A stretch of 16,819 nt of DNA from Candidatus Poseidoniales archaeon. Lineage in GTDB: Archaea > Thermoplasmatota > Poseidoniia > Poseidoniales > Poseidoniaceae. Below, piece after piece: positions 6,514-15,146 of the stretch. The DNA is taken from assembly GCA_009887135.1 (NCBI GenBank), contig QXYA01000086.1:1-16819 (forward strand). The letters run 5' to 3'. How positions within the stretch are numbered: the stretch's first letter is position 1; every line of letters starts with the position of its first letter. Position numbers and translations under genes: made by a program. Below the pieces are notes generated by a model. It made no database searches and was not told where the DNA came from. It saw only the letters and a list, made by a program, of their open reading frames with translations.

Positions 6514-6520
6514 GGGTGAT
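6514..6520 (+). promoter_or_regulatory. Ribosome binding site deciding the HIT gene start
   Basis: GGGTGAT ends ten bases before the ATG at 6531 and contains the exact anti-16S element GGTGAT. It overlaps the alternative in-frame GTG at 6516, which argues for 6531 as the start. Confidence 0.55.
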
Positions 6521-6530
6521 TGGTCGTTCT

Positions 6531-6962
6531 ATGGCCGACAAATCATTGTTTGAACACATATTGTCTGGCGATATCCCTTCACACAAAGTTGGTTCCGGGG
6601 AAGGGTGGTATGCTTTTCTCGATATTTTCCCAAGAAGAGAAGGCCATACACTTGTCATTCCAACCACCGCAGTATCAAGAATAGGTGATCTGTCAACACT
6701 TGAACGCTCCCATCTCATGGAAGGGGTTGTAGAAGTACAGCACCTATTAACCAAAAAATTCTCAACAACCGATTTCACAGTCGTCGTCCACGACGGCCCT
6801 CTTGCAGGCCAAGAAGTAGCCCACGTCCACGTCCATGTACTTCCAAGAACAGAGAATGATTCTGGTAAGACGTTAGCCGCAATGTGGCCTCATCAAAGTC
6901 ATGAAATTGACCATGAGAAACTAAGAGTCTTGGCTTTAGAACTGCAAATGGAGGGGGAGTGA
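6531..6962 (+). CDS. HIT (histidine triad) family nucleotide hydrolase
   Basis: A 143-residue HIT protein of the HINT/Fhit superfamily. These enzymes hydrolyse nucleoside phosphoramidates or dinucleoside polyphosphates through a nucleotidyl-histidine intermediate. The N-terminal signature SLFEHILSGDIPSHKV, the strand-turn FLDIFPRREGHTLVIP and the triad HVHVHV at 98-103 (presumed nucleophile His100) are all intact. The run GPLAGQEVAHVHVHVLPR matches the HINT branch closely. The C-terminal 35 residues are extra relative to the shortest HINT proteins. The start at 6531 rests on the GGTGAT site upstream. It lies 28 bases after the flavoprotein gene, and its TGA is directly followed by the ATG of the acyltransferase, so the genes are almost certainly cotranscribed. 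The physiological substrate cannot be read from the sequence. Confidence 0.93.
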   Translation: MADKSLFEHILSGDIPSHKVGSGEGWYAFLDIFPRREGHTLVIPTTAVSRIGDLSTLERSHLMEGVVEVQHLLTKKFSTTDFTVVVHDGPLAGQEVAHVHVHVLPRTENDSGKTLAAMWPHQSHEIDHEKLRVLALELQMEGE

Positions 6963-8585
6963 ATGGCCAAAGGAGTTGCAGATTGGGATGGAGCAGTTGA
7001 CCACCGTGGTGAGGCTTTACCAGTACTTTCCAAATCTTCTGCGAATATGAAGATGGAGAAATTATTGAACACGCCAATGCCATCTTATGATAAATCAACT
7101 CCAGGGTCTTTTTTCTGGACAAAACTAGCATTTTTCTTCTGCCGTAGAACAGCGGCAAACCAGTTCCGAACCATTGAATGTACAGGGACGGACAAGATTC
7201 CTTCCGACAGAGGATCTCTTTGCACCTCGTGGCACACAAATGGCCTCATCGATCCACTTGGAATTATGTTAGCACATCCAAAGGAATTCGTCATGGGTGG
7301 TCGCCACGATCTCGTTACACGCCCAATCCTTTCTTTCTGGACCCGAAGGCTAGCAGTACAGCCAGTTGTACGGAAAGCAGAATTACTTCGAGGAGGTTGT
7401 TCAGAAGAAGAAGCCACGAATCTAAACGGCCGTTCATTGCTCACCCTCGCAACGGGCATCTCCAGCGGATTTGCTTGCGTGCTCTTCCCCGAAGGAACAA
7501 GCCACGACCTCTCTCACATGCTTCGATTTAGAACAGGGCCGATGAGAACGGTTCTTGCAGCAGCAGCGATAGCTAAGGCGAGCGGAGTCAAGTGCCCCGT
7601 TCTCCAACCAGTGGGATTACATTTCCGAGTTCGCCATCATTACCGTACAGATATGTGGGTCGAATTTGGCGACCCCCATTATCTTCCAGAAGATAAGATA
7701 CCAGAAGATTTGATTGAAGCTGTAAAAAAACGACAATGGGTTGAACCTCCACAAGAACTCGTTCGTTCACTCCGCGATAATCTCCGCCCACATCTGCAGC
7801 CACTGACTCCAAACGTCTCTTCATGGGATGAGCATGGAGCAACGCACCTGATTGCTCAAATCCAATCCCGAATGGAAAACAAACCACTTCGAACTTGGCG
7901 AGAAGAAGTCCTTGCTGCTCGCAAGGTTCGAGATAGATATCAAACAGAACTCGAACATGTTGATTCCAAGCCAGTGAAAATTAAACATCCGATTCTCGAT
8001 CAGGGAATTGAGATTCACAAAAAACTTGAGGAAAGAACTCTCGACGGACGCGATTTGAATAAGAATGCAACTGGACTGAGGAGAGGCAACCCACTCCGTC
8101 TGGTAGATGTGACCATTTGGACAGCAATCATGGCAGCACTGCTCCCTGTTTTCCTTGTATCGCTATCACTTCAGATGGCGTTAGGCCGATTCTTAGGCGA
8201 TAGAACCGATGAAGGGGTTGATGCCAGAACAACATACCAGTTTCTCGCCGCAATGTTTGGCTCAGTTTTGATGTGGCCGTTCATATCTCTGTTAACCGTA
8301 GGTGGGCTGTGGTGGTTTGAAGCTGAACTTGAAACCATTCTTTCGTTTAATTGGACGCAGATGTTTGGAGCATCCTCTTTGATGGTTACAACAGCAGTCC
8401 TAACAGTCTACCTTTGCTCATTTCCAACATATTGGTTAACCGGGCGGATCTTTGGATTCTGGTGGGATTCTTATGTCGACACAAAAAAGGCATTTAGACG
8501 CCTTACTACACCGGGCGCTTACAAGAACGAACTTGAAGAGAAACTTACAATCTTACGTGAAAGTCTAGTTAGTGAGAAGCGTTGA
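6963..8585 (+). CDS. Glycerol-phosphate acyltransferase-like membrane protein (PlsC domain, Gpt2/Sct1-like)
   Basis: A 540-residue protein with a PlsC/LPLAT acyltransferase domain. This superfamily transfers acyl chains to glycerol-3-phosphate, dihydroxyacetone phosphate or lysophosphatidate at the membrane. Motif I is SWHTNGLIDPLG (His91, Asp97). Its five-residue His-Asp spacing is that of the yeast Gpt2/Sct1 group (HANQF-D-P) rather than the four-residue spacing of standard PlsC. Motif III is FPEGTSHD at 175-182, followed by LRFRTGPMR, again as in Gpt2/Sct1. After a charged middle region, hydrophobic segments at about 383-410, 423-450 and 467-487 form a C-terminal membrane anchor, and a charged tail ends the protein. 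Fatty-acyl ester chemistry is unexpected in an archaeon. The ATG follows the HIT stop with no gap, with GGAGGGGGAG just upstream as ribosome binding site. Confidence 0.88.
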   Translation: MAKGVADWDGAVDHRGEALPVLSKSSANMKMEKLLNTPMPSYDKSTPGSFFWTKLAFFFCRRTAANQFRTIECTGTDKIPSDRGSLCTSWHTNGLIDPLGIMLAHPKEFVMGGRHDLVTRPILSFWTRRLAVQPVVRKAELLRGGCSEEEATNLNGRSLLTLATGISSGFACVLFPEGTSHDLSHMLRFRTGPMRTVLAAAAIAKASGVKCPVLQPVGLHFRVRHHYRTDMWVEFGDPHYLPEDKIPEDLIEAVKKRQWVEPPQELVRSLRDNLRPHLQPLTPNVSSWDEHGATHLIAQIQSRMENKPLRTWREEVLAARKVRDRYQTELEHVDSKPVKIKHPILDQGIEIHKKLEERTLDGRDLNKNATGLRRGNPLRLVDVTIWTAIMAALLPVFLVSLSLQMALGRFLGDRTDEGVDARTTYQFLAAMFGSVLMWPFISLLTVGGLWWFEAELETILSFNWTQMFGASSLMVTTAVLTVYLCSFPTYWLTGRIFGFWWDSYVDTKKAFRRLTTPGAYKNELEEKLTILRESLVSEKR

Positions 8586-8615
8586 GTTCAAATTCATCGA
8601 CCGCGAGGGTTAGAC

Positions 8616-9239
8616 ATGGTGGATACGGAACACATCAACAATATTCGCAAATGGCTTGCCAGCGAACGTCTCGAGATTCGCGATAAAAATGATCCTCGAG
8701 CAGAGGCCCATTTCCTCATCAAATACCCCCCTGGGCCACAGGGACATATGTTTGCAGTCGTCGTACCGAAAGGACGGGATTTGGTTTTTGTATCGAGCAT
8801 GACCAGAGTCGATCTTGGTCAACAAGAACAGATGAAAGAACACATGATCGAAGAGCAAGAAGTCTGGAGCGAATGGGTACATGAATGCCGTTTAACCCTG
8901 ATGAAGGCTGAACTTGATTGGGGGATTCACATGGGCCATGATGGTAAAGAGAAACCAGGGCCTCTTCAAGCCTTCAACGTAAGTCTACCAATTTGGAATG
9001 ATGGATTGAATAAAAATGCCCTAATGCACTCTTTGCGAAGACTATGGCTTGCTAAACTCAGTATGATTCATGAAATTAAATTTGCATACGGGCCTGGTAA
9101 AGGTGAACCAGGACCCGTCGATGATTGGGCGAATCAAGAGAAAAAACCGAGTTCCATCAAGATTGAAGAACCCGCTAAAATCGAGTTCAATGACACCATG
9201 CCATTTGGCACAGGTTTGGATCCAGAAGAGTGGGCCTGA
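8616..9239 (+). CDS. DUF2299-like conserved archaeal protein
   Basis: A 207-residue soluble protein without signal or membrane segments. The opening IRKWLASERLEIRDKNDP followed by AHFLIKYPPGPQG, the middle WSEWVHECRLTLMKAELDWG, and IWNDGLNKNALMHSLRRLWLAKLSMIHEI fit what I recall of DUF2299, a family known mainly from archaea and without assigned function. The last 45 residues (from about GPGKGEPGP) are polar and acidic and look like an unstructured extension. The assignment rests on pattern memory and should be treated as tentative. It starts 30 bases after the acyltransferase gene, preceded by GAGGGTT, and is the last gene before a stem-loop and the giant surface-protein gene, so it probably closes the plus-strand cluster. 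Confidence 0.7.
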   Translation: MVDTEHINNIRKWLASERLEIRDKNDPRAEAHFLIKYPPGPQGHMFAVVVPKGRDLVFVSSMTRVDLGQQEQMKEHMIEEQEVWSEWVHECRLTLMKAELDWGIHMGHDGKEKPGPLQAFNVSLPIWNDGLNKNALMHSLRRLWLAKLSMIHEIKFAYGPGKGEPGPVDDWANQEKKPSSIKIEEPAKIEFNDTMPFGTGLDPEEWA

Positions 9240-9258
9240 AAGCAATTCCTGCCTGTGA

Positions 9259-9286
9259 TTAACTGACGCCCGAGGGGCGCGGTTAA
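9259..9286. other. Two-part stem-loop before the surface-protein gene
   Basis: Outer arms TTAAC (9259-9263) and GTTAA (9282-9286) pair, and inner arms CGCCC (9267-9271) and GGGCG (9275-9279) pair around a GAG loop. The unpaired spacers are TGA and CG. It lies 20 bases after the DUF2299-like stop and 40 bases before the next ATG. It could end the upstream transcript or be a folded leader or operator; no T run follows. Confidence 0.45.
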
Positions 9287-9316
9287 GTACTGGACTTGTA
9301 TGGTTTAAGGTGCCAC

Positions 9317-9323
9317 AGGTGAT
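9317..9323 (+). promoter_or_regulatory. Ribosome binding site of the surface-protein gene
   Basis: AGGTGAT is an exact anti-16S match three bases before the ATG at 9327, a short spacing. GGTTTAAGG at 9302-9310 is the only A/T-rich element near enough to be a TATA box; that part is weak. Confidence 0.5.
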
Positions 9324-9326
9324 ACT

Positions 9327-12300
9327 ATGCGTCAAACAACCAAATCATTTACTCTCGTCAGTTTAATGCTCCTTTCCGCATTTTCCGGATTAATCATAGG
9401 AACAGAAGAAGCAGAAGCTTCCCAAGTTGTCATTACAGAAGCCGTTCGCATCGTAGATGGAGGAACAGCATCTGACGCTCAAACAACTGTTGCTTCGGAC
9501 AGTGAAGGAAACGTTCACGTTGTTTGGACGAGAAACAATCAGCACCTGTATTATTCCATGCTATCACCTCGTGGAGAGACGCTTATTGACGCAACCCAAA
9601 TCACAAATCCAGGCCTCCACAAAGTATGGCATCCAGACATGGTCATCGATGACACCGATCGAATCCACATCGTTTGGGCTGACAAATCCGGTCAATACAA
9701 AATCATGTACACTTCTTTGAATCCTTATCTTGCACCTTTAGATGGTATGGCTGCGGAAGACAGTGGAATCTCTCAAATTGATGACACCATTCTTTCCATG
9801 CGCGCTCAAGACAGAGATTGGCCATCGATTGACGTTGACAGTAAAGGCAACTTGCACATCGCTTGGCAAGATTCCTACGATGAACTTCAAATGTTCTTCA
9901 ATCAACCGCAAATCTACTACACCATGATTCAACCAGAATTCACTGCAGGTAGCGTTCTCACTCTCTTCGAAGACACTCTATTGACGCCTATCATTGGTCA
10001 CAAGGGCCACCCTGACATTGTTGTCGATTCAAACGATCTCGTTCAGATTGCTTGGGATGATACTCGTGGAGGCAAAGTCGAACTCGTCTTTATTGTCGAT
10101 ACCTCAGGTTCAATGTACTCTGAATGGGCAGATGTTTGCACGGTTATTTACGGTGGAAACTTCGCAGCAGGAGGATACTTCCAAGGTTTGAAGCCAATGC
10201 TTGAAGAAGGAAACATGACCGTTTACGAGACCATTTATGGACTTGGAAACACCCTCCCTGGTGCTGCAAGCAGCGGAAACTGTGCAACACACAACAAGAA
10301 TGCAGGACCTCGCTCGACAGCTCTTGGTATTCAACCTGGCGATGACTCTGGTGGAATCAGAAAACTCCCTGGCACTGTATACAACGGGAACACCTACTCC
10401 GGATATTCTGGAGAAGACTGGGGCCCAGGTACAAACTGGGCTTGTCTTTCATGGAAGGACGCTCAAGGAAACGTTCCAGGAAACCCTCCAACACAAGACG
10501 ACCACAAGTGGAATCCTAACGCTACAAAGATTGCTATTCCAATTTCTGATGAAGGTCCAAAGGACGGGGATCCGGCTCAGCAAGCAGATGACACCACCTC
10601 AATCGAGGAAGCCCACGACAACTGCGTTGTTGCTGGTGTCGTTCCAGTAGGAATGTATGGCCAAACATACGGCGGAGCAACTGGGGTTCAATCTCACTTC
10701 AAGGATCTGTCACAATGTCCGAATGGCATCCAGAGCACAGCACCTCGAAACTGCCCAGCAAGTACAATCCGTTCAACAAGTGCTGGCGGACAAGTATACG
10801 AGTTCCCATCAGGAACCGGTGGTGCAAGTTCAATGGCTCTCCTCGTTGAAGCAATGGTTTACATCTCCACAAACAACTCTCGTGAAATTTACATGTCGGT
10901 ACTCGACCCATACGGTAAGATGGATAATGACCCAAGCTGGACTCCAGGAGTATCAGGAACAGTCACAATGAATGGAAACTACATAGAAGACACAGGTAAA
11001 GGTTCAGAAGGACATCTTGTCGTTGTAAATGACACCCGTGTAACAATTGATGACGCTTACTCATTCCACCCATCCATTGGTGTGGATATGGAAGGTAACA
11101 CACATATTGCTTGGATGGATGGCCGTGATTACGGATTTGAAAAGGACGTCAACTACGAGGTTTACTACACAAAACTTCGATTGCAAGGTGCCGGAGAATT
11201 CGACGGTCGCGATGATGGATTATCCACATATGCGATCAAGAAGATTAACGACACACCGATTTCGAACGTTGAAACCTATGCTGGGCTTCCACAAAACGCT
11301 CCATGGGGAGGAAACTCTGTATTCCCTTCACTCTTGACCGATGACCAAAATCAAATCCACATTGCTTGGGTCGATTCTGGAAACACTTCTGCAGGTGAAG
11401 AAATCCAGTATGTTCGCCTTAACTACACAAACATGGAAGGAGACGGGCTTGTGGCTCTCGATCCATGGGAAATCGTGCCCATCACGAAATGGTCCTCGAA
11501 TAAACTTGGTCCTAACTCAGGGTATAAGCCGAGTATTGGAATGCCGCCTGCATTCTCAAATGATCTTGGAAGCGGTGCCCACGTCGCATGGTCTGATACC
11601 AACAAGTGTAACGATCAAGCGAACAACAACCGATTTACAATCTGCTATTCCCACGTTCTTACAGGACAAGTTGATGTAGAGTTCGAAGAAGGAGAAACCT
11701 TCTATCACGTCATTGAACCGGGTGAACAAACCATATACAATCTATCGATGAATAACTCGACACCAGGTCCAAAGGATTTGGTTGCAGACACATATGGACT
11801 CAACATTACAGGAGTCCCTGCGAACTGGACAGCCACGTTGTTCTTTGCCGAAAACCATACTGCAATCTTCTCTGATACCGCCATCTTCTTGGAAGGAGGG
11901 GAGTCAATTCGATTCTATCTCAGAGTACGGGCGCCATCGATTTATCAAGCGAACGGAGACGAACTAGCGGAAATACGGGTTGATGCCAAGTCGTACAAGG
12001 ATCCAGCAATTCGGTCTGAGATTACCACTCTAACACTCATGGACGTTGTCCATGGAATTGATCTTGACACTTCGCACAGCGTTGCCGATGTAGAACAAGG
12101 CCAATCCGCCATCTTTTCGATCACGATTACCAATACTGGAAACGTAGCCGACACGTTCCTCTTCTGGGATCCTCAAACACTTGAAGGAAGACAAGAATGG
12201 CTCTTACCGTTTGCATGGAACGTCAATTTCCCAATGAGTGTGCAACTTGATCCTCAGCAGACTGTAACAAAGAACCTTAAAATCGATGTTCCAACTTCTG

Positions 12301-14342
12301 AAGACCCCGGAGCATTCGTTATATTGCTCAAGGGATGGTCTGCAGGTGAACCGATTAAGTCCGTCGAGAAAGGGACTTACGATATCCTCGAATTAGGTGT
12401 CTTTGTATCAATTCGTTCTTCAAACAACATTATGATGAACATCAGTGATCAATCCGCTCGAGTTACTCCTGCGCCATATATGCCTACTGCACTGGAACCG
12501 AATTGCCATACTTTCGAAATTGATGTAACTAAGAATTTCGATTCAGGCGACCTTGTATTCTCTACACCAGGTACAACAGACAATGAAGATAACTGGACCG
12601 TTGACGTCATCTTCCCGACAGGGTTACCTCTCAATCCAGACGGTGTTTCGCGCCCATGGATTATTCTCAACGGTGATGAATCGAGAACCCATGAGGTCAA
12701 GGTCAAGATATGTGCACCTGACGATTCAATTGCTGGTCTAGGAAAGGCAGTAACGCTCAAGGCAAATCTGAAGGGATACCCAAAGATTTCAGCTTCAAAG
12801 ATTCTTCAAGTCGATATCAGTCACGTCTACAAACTTGACACAAATATCGATTTGGGAGAAAACACTGACCTTACAGTTAATCCCGGTGAATCTCTTACTC
12901 TAGCAACAACAGTCATGAATGAAGGAAACGGACCTGATCGATTTGACTACACACTTGCCCGTGTCACTGATTCTGTTGGCGTTGATGTTATTTGGGACAT
13001 CGAAATTCCACGAAACACACTTGCAGAACTCGATGTAGGTTCTGAACAAGTCTTTGATGTTCTCATGAACATCCCTCAACAAGTACCCGCAGGTGACTAC
13101 ACCGTTGTGTTCAATACATACTCTGAGCAATCTTACCCAGACGCTTCAGGCCGTATGACAAGACTACGGGATGTTACGACTTTACAAGTAACAGTCAACG
13201 AATTCTATGACATGCAAATCTCAATGGATCCAACCGTTGAGAATGATGTTAAGACCACAGCGCCCGGACGCATTGTCAGATTTGTTGTCAATATTACGAA
13301 TGCAGGAAACGTTCCAGATGTTCCAACACTCGACAACCACACTTCGACCCGAACAGGATCAGACCTTGTATGGACTGAGACTCCAGGAATGGGGACTCTT
13401 GATGGATGGGGTGTGTCATGGAAGATCATACGACAGGTGGGACTTGACTTGGAAAGCGAGGAAGAATGCGTCGTTACACAATCGACATCGAGCTCGTTCC
13501 CAGAAGACAGTTGCGTCTATCTTGAAGACATCAATGAGTGGCGACTTCCTGAGATGACTCCTTACGAAACCTACACCATGGTTGCTATCGTTTCAATAGA
13601 CCCTGGTGCACAACTTCTCACCCGAAGTCTCGGTCTCAAGGTTGTTTCAATGATGGGCGGTATGGAAGATGGCGGCGATCACGATGAGAGCGCTGCATGG
13701 GATGGAGACAGTCTCGATTCTAATGAGAAAATCATTACAGTCAGCCTTCGTGCTCCTGACTTAGAGGTTAGAACCGCACAACAAACCGGTGGAGCCTCAG
13801 CAGACGTTGGTGACTCGATTCCAATCCGAATTGAAATCGCAAATATTGGAAACGTCCATGCTACAAATATTGAAGTCATTCTATGTGAGTACGATGATGA
13901 CGACATGAAGAGTGTAATCCGCAAGGACAACAACATGTGCGATGAAGACAGCATTGTCATGCGCCAAGAAATTGGAGCCATTGACAAGCCAGATGATTCA
14001 ATGAAAGATGGCCGAGTCGTCGAGTTGTACATGCTTTACCCAGTTACTGCCGGTACCAAGAACGTCTACGTCGTCGTCGACCCGGGCAACAACATCGTTG
14101 AAGCAAGTGAAGGAAACAACGTTCTCCGTATATCGGACGAACTTGGATCCTCAAATCCGTTCTTCGATGTAGCAGGTGAAGTTGCAGGAAAGGTTGCACT
14201 TCCAATCATGATTGTTCTTCTCACATTCGCACTCTTTGGTGTTCTCTTCCTTGTAGGAAAGGGACGCAGAGCGGATGTAAAGGATCGAATGGCAGAACAG
14301 TCTTCATTGAAGTCTGTACTCGGCTCAGAAGATTCTGATTGA
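9327..14342 (+). CDS. Giant secreted, membrane-anchored surface protein: seven-bladed propeller with inserted VWA domain, Ig-like repeats and CARDB domain
   Basis: A 1671-residue extracellular protein. Residues 1-32 are a signal peptide (basic start, hydrophobic core, AEA before SQVV). About 50-785 contains seven copies of a blade motif of the type P-S-I-x-x-D...HIAWxD...YY. Blade 4 is interrupted after WDDTRGG (243-249) by about 270 residues with a VWA metal site (DTSGSM at 258-263 and a second acidic motif ISDEGPKDGD), and resumes at REIYMSVLD (519). Ig-like repeats start near 783, 909, 1168 and 1294 (ITNTGNVADT, VMNEGNGPDR, ITNAGNVPDV). A CARDB-type domain at 1477-1602 ends in NNIVEASEGNNVLRI. 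A membrane helix spans 1623-1643, followed by a 28-residue charged cytoplasmic tail. Cysteines fall in close pairs, which fits disulfides outside the cell. Likely role: adhesion or ligand binding on the cell surface. It is transcribed alone and converges with the regulator gene two bases downstream. Confidence 0.9.
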   Translation: MRQTTKSFTLVSLMLLSAFSGLIIGTEEAEASQVVITEAVRIVDGGTASDAQTTVASDSEGNVHVVWTRNNQHLYYSMLSPRGETLIDATQITNPGLHKVWHPDMVIDDTDRIHIVWADKSGQYKIMYTSLNPYLAPLDGMAAEDSGISQIDDTILSMRAQDRDWPSIDVDSKGNLHIAWQDSYDELQMFFNQPQIYYTMIQPEFTAGSVLTLFEDTLLTPIIGHKGHPDIVVDSNDLVQIAWDDTRGGKVELVFIVDTSGSMYSEWADVCTVIYGGNFAAGGYFQGLKPMLEEGNMTVYETIYGLGNTLPGAASSGNCATHNKNAGPRSTALGIQPGDDSGGIRKLPGTVYNGNTYSGYSGEDWGPGTNWACLSWKDAQGNVPGNPPTQDDHKWNPNATKIAIPISDEGPKDGDPAQQADDTTSIEEAHDNCVVAGVVPVGMYGQTYGGATGVQSHFKDLSQCPNGIQSTAPRNCPASTIRSTSAGGQVYEFPSGTGGASSMALLVEAMVYISTNNSREIYMSVLDPYGKMDNDPSWTPGVSGTVTMNGNYIEDTGKGSEGHLVVVNDTRVTIDDAYSFHPSIGVDMEGNTHIAWMDGRDYGFEKDVNYEVYYTKLRLQGAGEFDGRDDGLSTYAIKKINDTPISNVETYAGLPQNAPWGGNSVFPSLLTDDQNQIHIAWVDSGNTSAGEEIQYVRLNYTNMEGDGLVALDPWEIVPITKWSSNKLGPNSGYKPSIGMPPAFSNDLGSGAHVAWSDTNKCNDQANNNRFTICYSHVLTGQVDVEFEEGETFYHVIEPGEQTIYNLSMNNSTPGPKDLVADTYGLNITGVPANWTATLFFAENHTAIFSDTAIFLEGGESIRFYLRVRAPSIYQANGDELAEIRVDAKSYKDPAIRSEITTLTLMDVVHGIDLDTSHSVADVEQGQSAIFSITITNTGNVADTFLFWDPQTLEGRQEWLLPFAWNVNFPMSVQLDPQQTVTKNLKIDVPTSEDPGAFVILLKGWSAGEPIKSVEKGTYDILELGVFVSIRSSNNIMMNISDQSARVTPAPYMPTALEPNCHTFEIDVTKNFDSGDLVFSTPGTTDNEDNWTVDVIFPTGLPLNPDGVSRPWIILNGDESRTHEVKVKICAPDDSIAGLGKAVTLKANLKGYPKISASKILQVDISHVYKLDTNIDLGENTDLTVNPGESLTLATTVMNEGNGPDRFDYTLARVTDSVGVDVIWDIEIPRNTLAELDVGSEQVFDVLMNIPQQVPAGDYTVVFNTYSEQSYPDASGRMTRLRDVTTLQVTVNEFYDMQISMDPTVENDVKTTAPGRIVRFVVNITNAGNVPDVPTLDNHTSTRTGSDLVWTETPGMGTLDGWGVSWKIIRQVGLDLESEEECVVTQSTSSSFPEDSCVYLEDINEWRLPEMTPYETYTMVAIVSIDPGAQLLTRSLGLKVVSMMGGMEDGGDHDESAAWDGDSLDSNEKIITVSLRAPDLEVRTAQQTGGASADVGDSIPIRIEIANIGNVHATNIEVILCEYDDDDMKSVIRKDNNMCDEDSIVMRQEIGAIDKPDDSMKDGRVVELYMLYPVTAGTKNVYVVVDPGNNIVEASEGNNVLRISDELGSSNPFFDVAGEVAGKVALPIMIVLLTFALFGVLFLVGKGRRADVKDRMAEQSSLKSVLGSEDSD
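9489..11670 (+). repeat. Seven propeller-blade coding repeats, blade 4 split by a VWA insertion
   Basis: Blade 1 begins near 9489. The conserved P-S/D-I/M motif that opens the others is at 9630, 9819, 10008, 11067, 11322 and 11526. Each is followed by an HIAW-like strand and an aromatic YY/YM strand. The spacing is 180-250 bases except between blades 4 and 5, where the VWA insert (about 10074-10880) lies. The repeat is at protein level only; the DNA is diverged. Confidence 0.75.
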
Positions 14343-14345
14343 AGT

Positions 14346-15080
14346 TTAACCAAGCCACCAGCGTAGGCCAGGATTGTCGTCAATGGCGACCACTTCACCG
14401 GACCTGTCAGAGCGTTGTCTCTCAACCAGTTCTCGTACACGAGTCATAACTGCTGAGATATCCTGTTCTGAGAGTTGTAATTCCTTTGCCATCAAACCAA
14501 GATCAGGTTGAATGGTGGGTGTTTCAATAAGTGCGTGAACCATTGTTCGTTGTGAGTAGTTTTCAAAATCTGAATCTACTGCAGCTGATATTCGCCCCCT
14601 GATTTGTTGATGAAGTGCAATCAGAGCATCTCTCTGTCGATCTAATGTTTCGAGTTGAGCATTGAGTTGTTCAAGGTGAAGAACTCCTTCAGTAACACTG
14701 ATTTTTTTGCGCCCACTTACTTGTTCTGCAATCGGAACCACACTAGAAGGTAGTTTTGAACTCAATCGAAGAGGACCCCCAGATGGTAGTTTCCTTTTCT
14801 CTATCTTGAAGAGGTCAGGGCCTAAGTCAATACGAAGCGAGAATGCTTCCTGAACTCGAAAGATTGTTCTTGGGGGCCCGCCTTTCTCACTTGCAACTTG
14901 CATTTTTTCAACGAAACCGCCGTTCTCTAACTCTCTCAAGTTCTTCATGATAGCCTGTTGACTAATTCCAATGAGTTCAGCCAACTGCATAGGGTAATGA
15001 GGTTCTCGAACAAGCCGCTCGAGAATTAAGCGGCGGGTCTTATTTTGTAGAAGATTCAATGTCTTATCGAGGTCACCCAT
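14346..15080 (-). CDS. Winged-helix (ArsR-like) transcriptional regulator with C-terminal coiled coil
   Basis: A 244-residue DNA-binding protein. The N-terminal winged helix-turn-helix spans about 5-75: LQNKTRRLILERLVREPHYPMQLAELIGIS is the opening helix plus turn, QQAIMKNLRELENGGFVEKM is the recognition helix, and EKGGPPRTIFRV is the wing. This is the ArsR/HTH_20 layout common in archaeal regulators; no metal-binding Cys cluster is present. A heptad-like segment at about 133-167 (HLEQLNAQLETLDRQRDALIALHQQI) suggests dimerisation through a coiled coil, and residues 175-225 are helical and may sense a ligand or partner. ATG at 15080 is preferred over 15116 because family members begin a few residues before the first helix and AGGTTGA precedes it. 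It is the last gene of a minus-strand run and converges with the surface-protein gene. Its targets are unknown. Confidence 0.85.
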   Translation of the reverse strand: MGDLDKTLNLLQNKTRRLILERLVREPHYPMQLAELIGISQQAIMKNLRELENGGFVEKMQVASEKGGPPRTIFRVQEAFSLRIDLGPDLFKIEKRKLPSGGPLRLSSKLPSSVVPIAEQVSGRKKISVTEGVLHLEQLNAQLETLDRQRDALIALHQQIRGRISAAVDSDFENYSQRTMVHALIETPTIQPDLGLMAKELQLSEQDISAVMTRVRELVERQRSDRSGEVVAIDDNPGLRWWLG

Positions 15081-15146
15081 ACTACTCAACCTGTAGTTAC
15101 GTAGAGTCCCCCTCATTTGAACTCGTCGAAATAATATGAGTCGAAA

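Noticed and set aside
10237..10971. Open frames of 104-137 codons in another plus-strand frame within the surface-protein gene
   Set aside because: The 1671-codon frame with signal peptide, domains and anchor explains this region; the shadows come from codon bias in the long gene.
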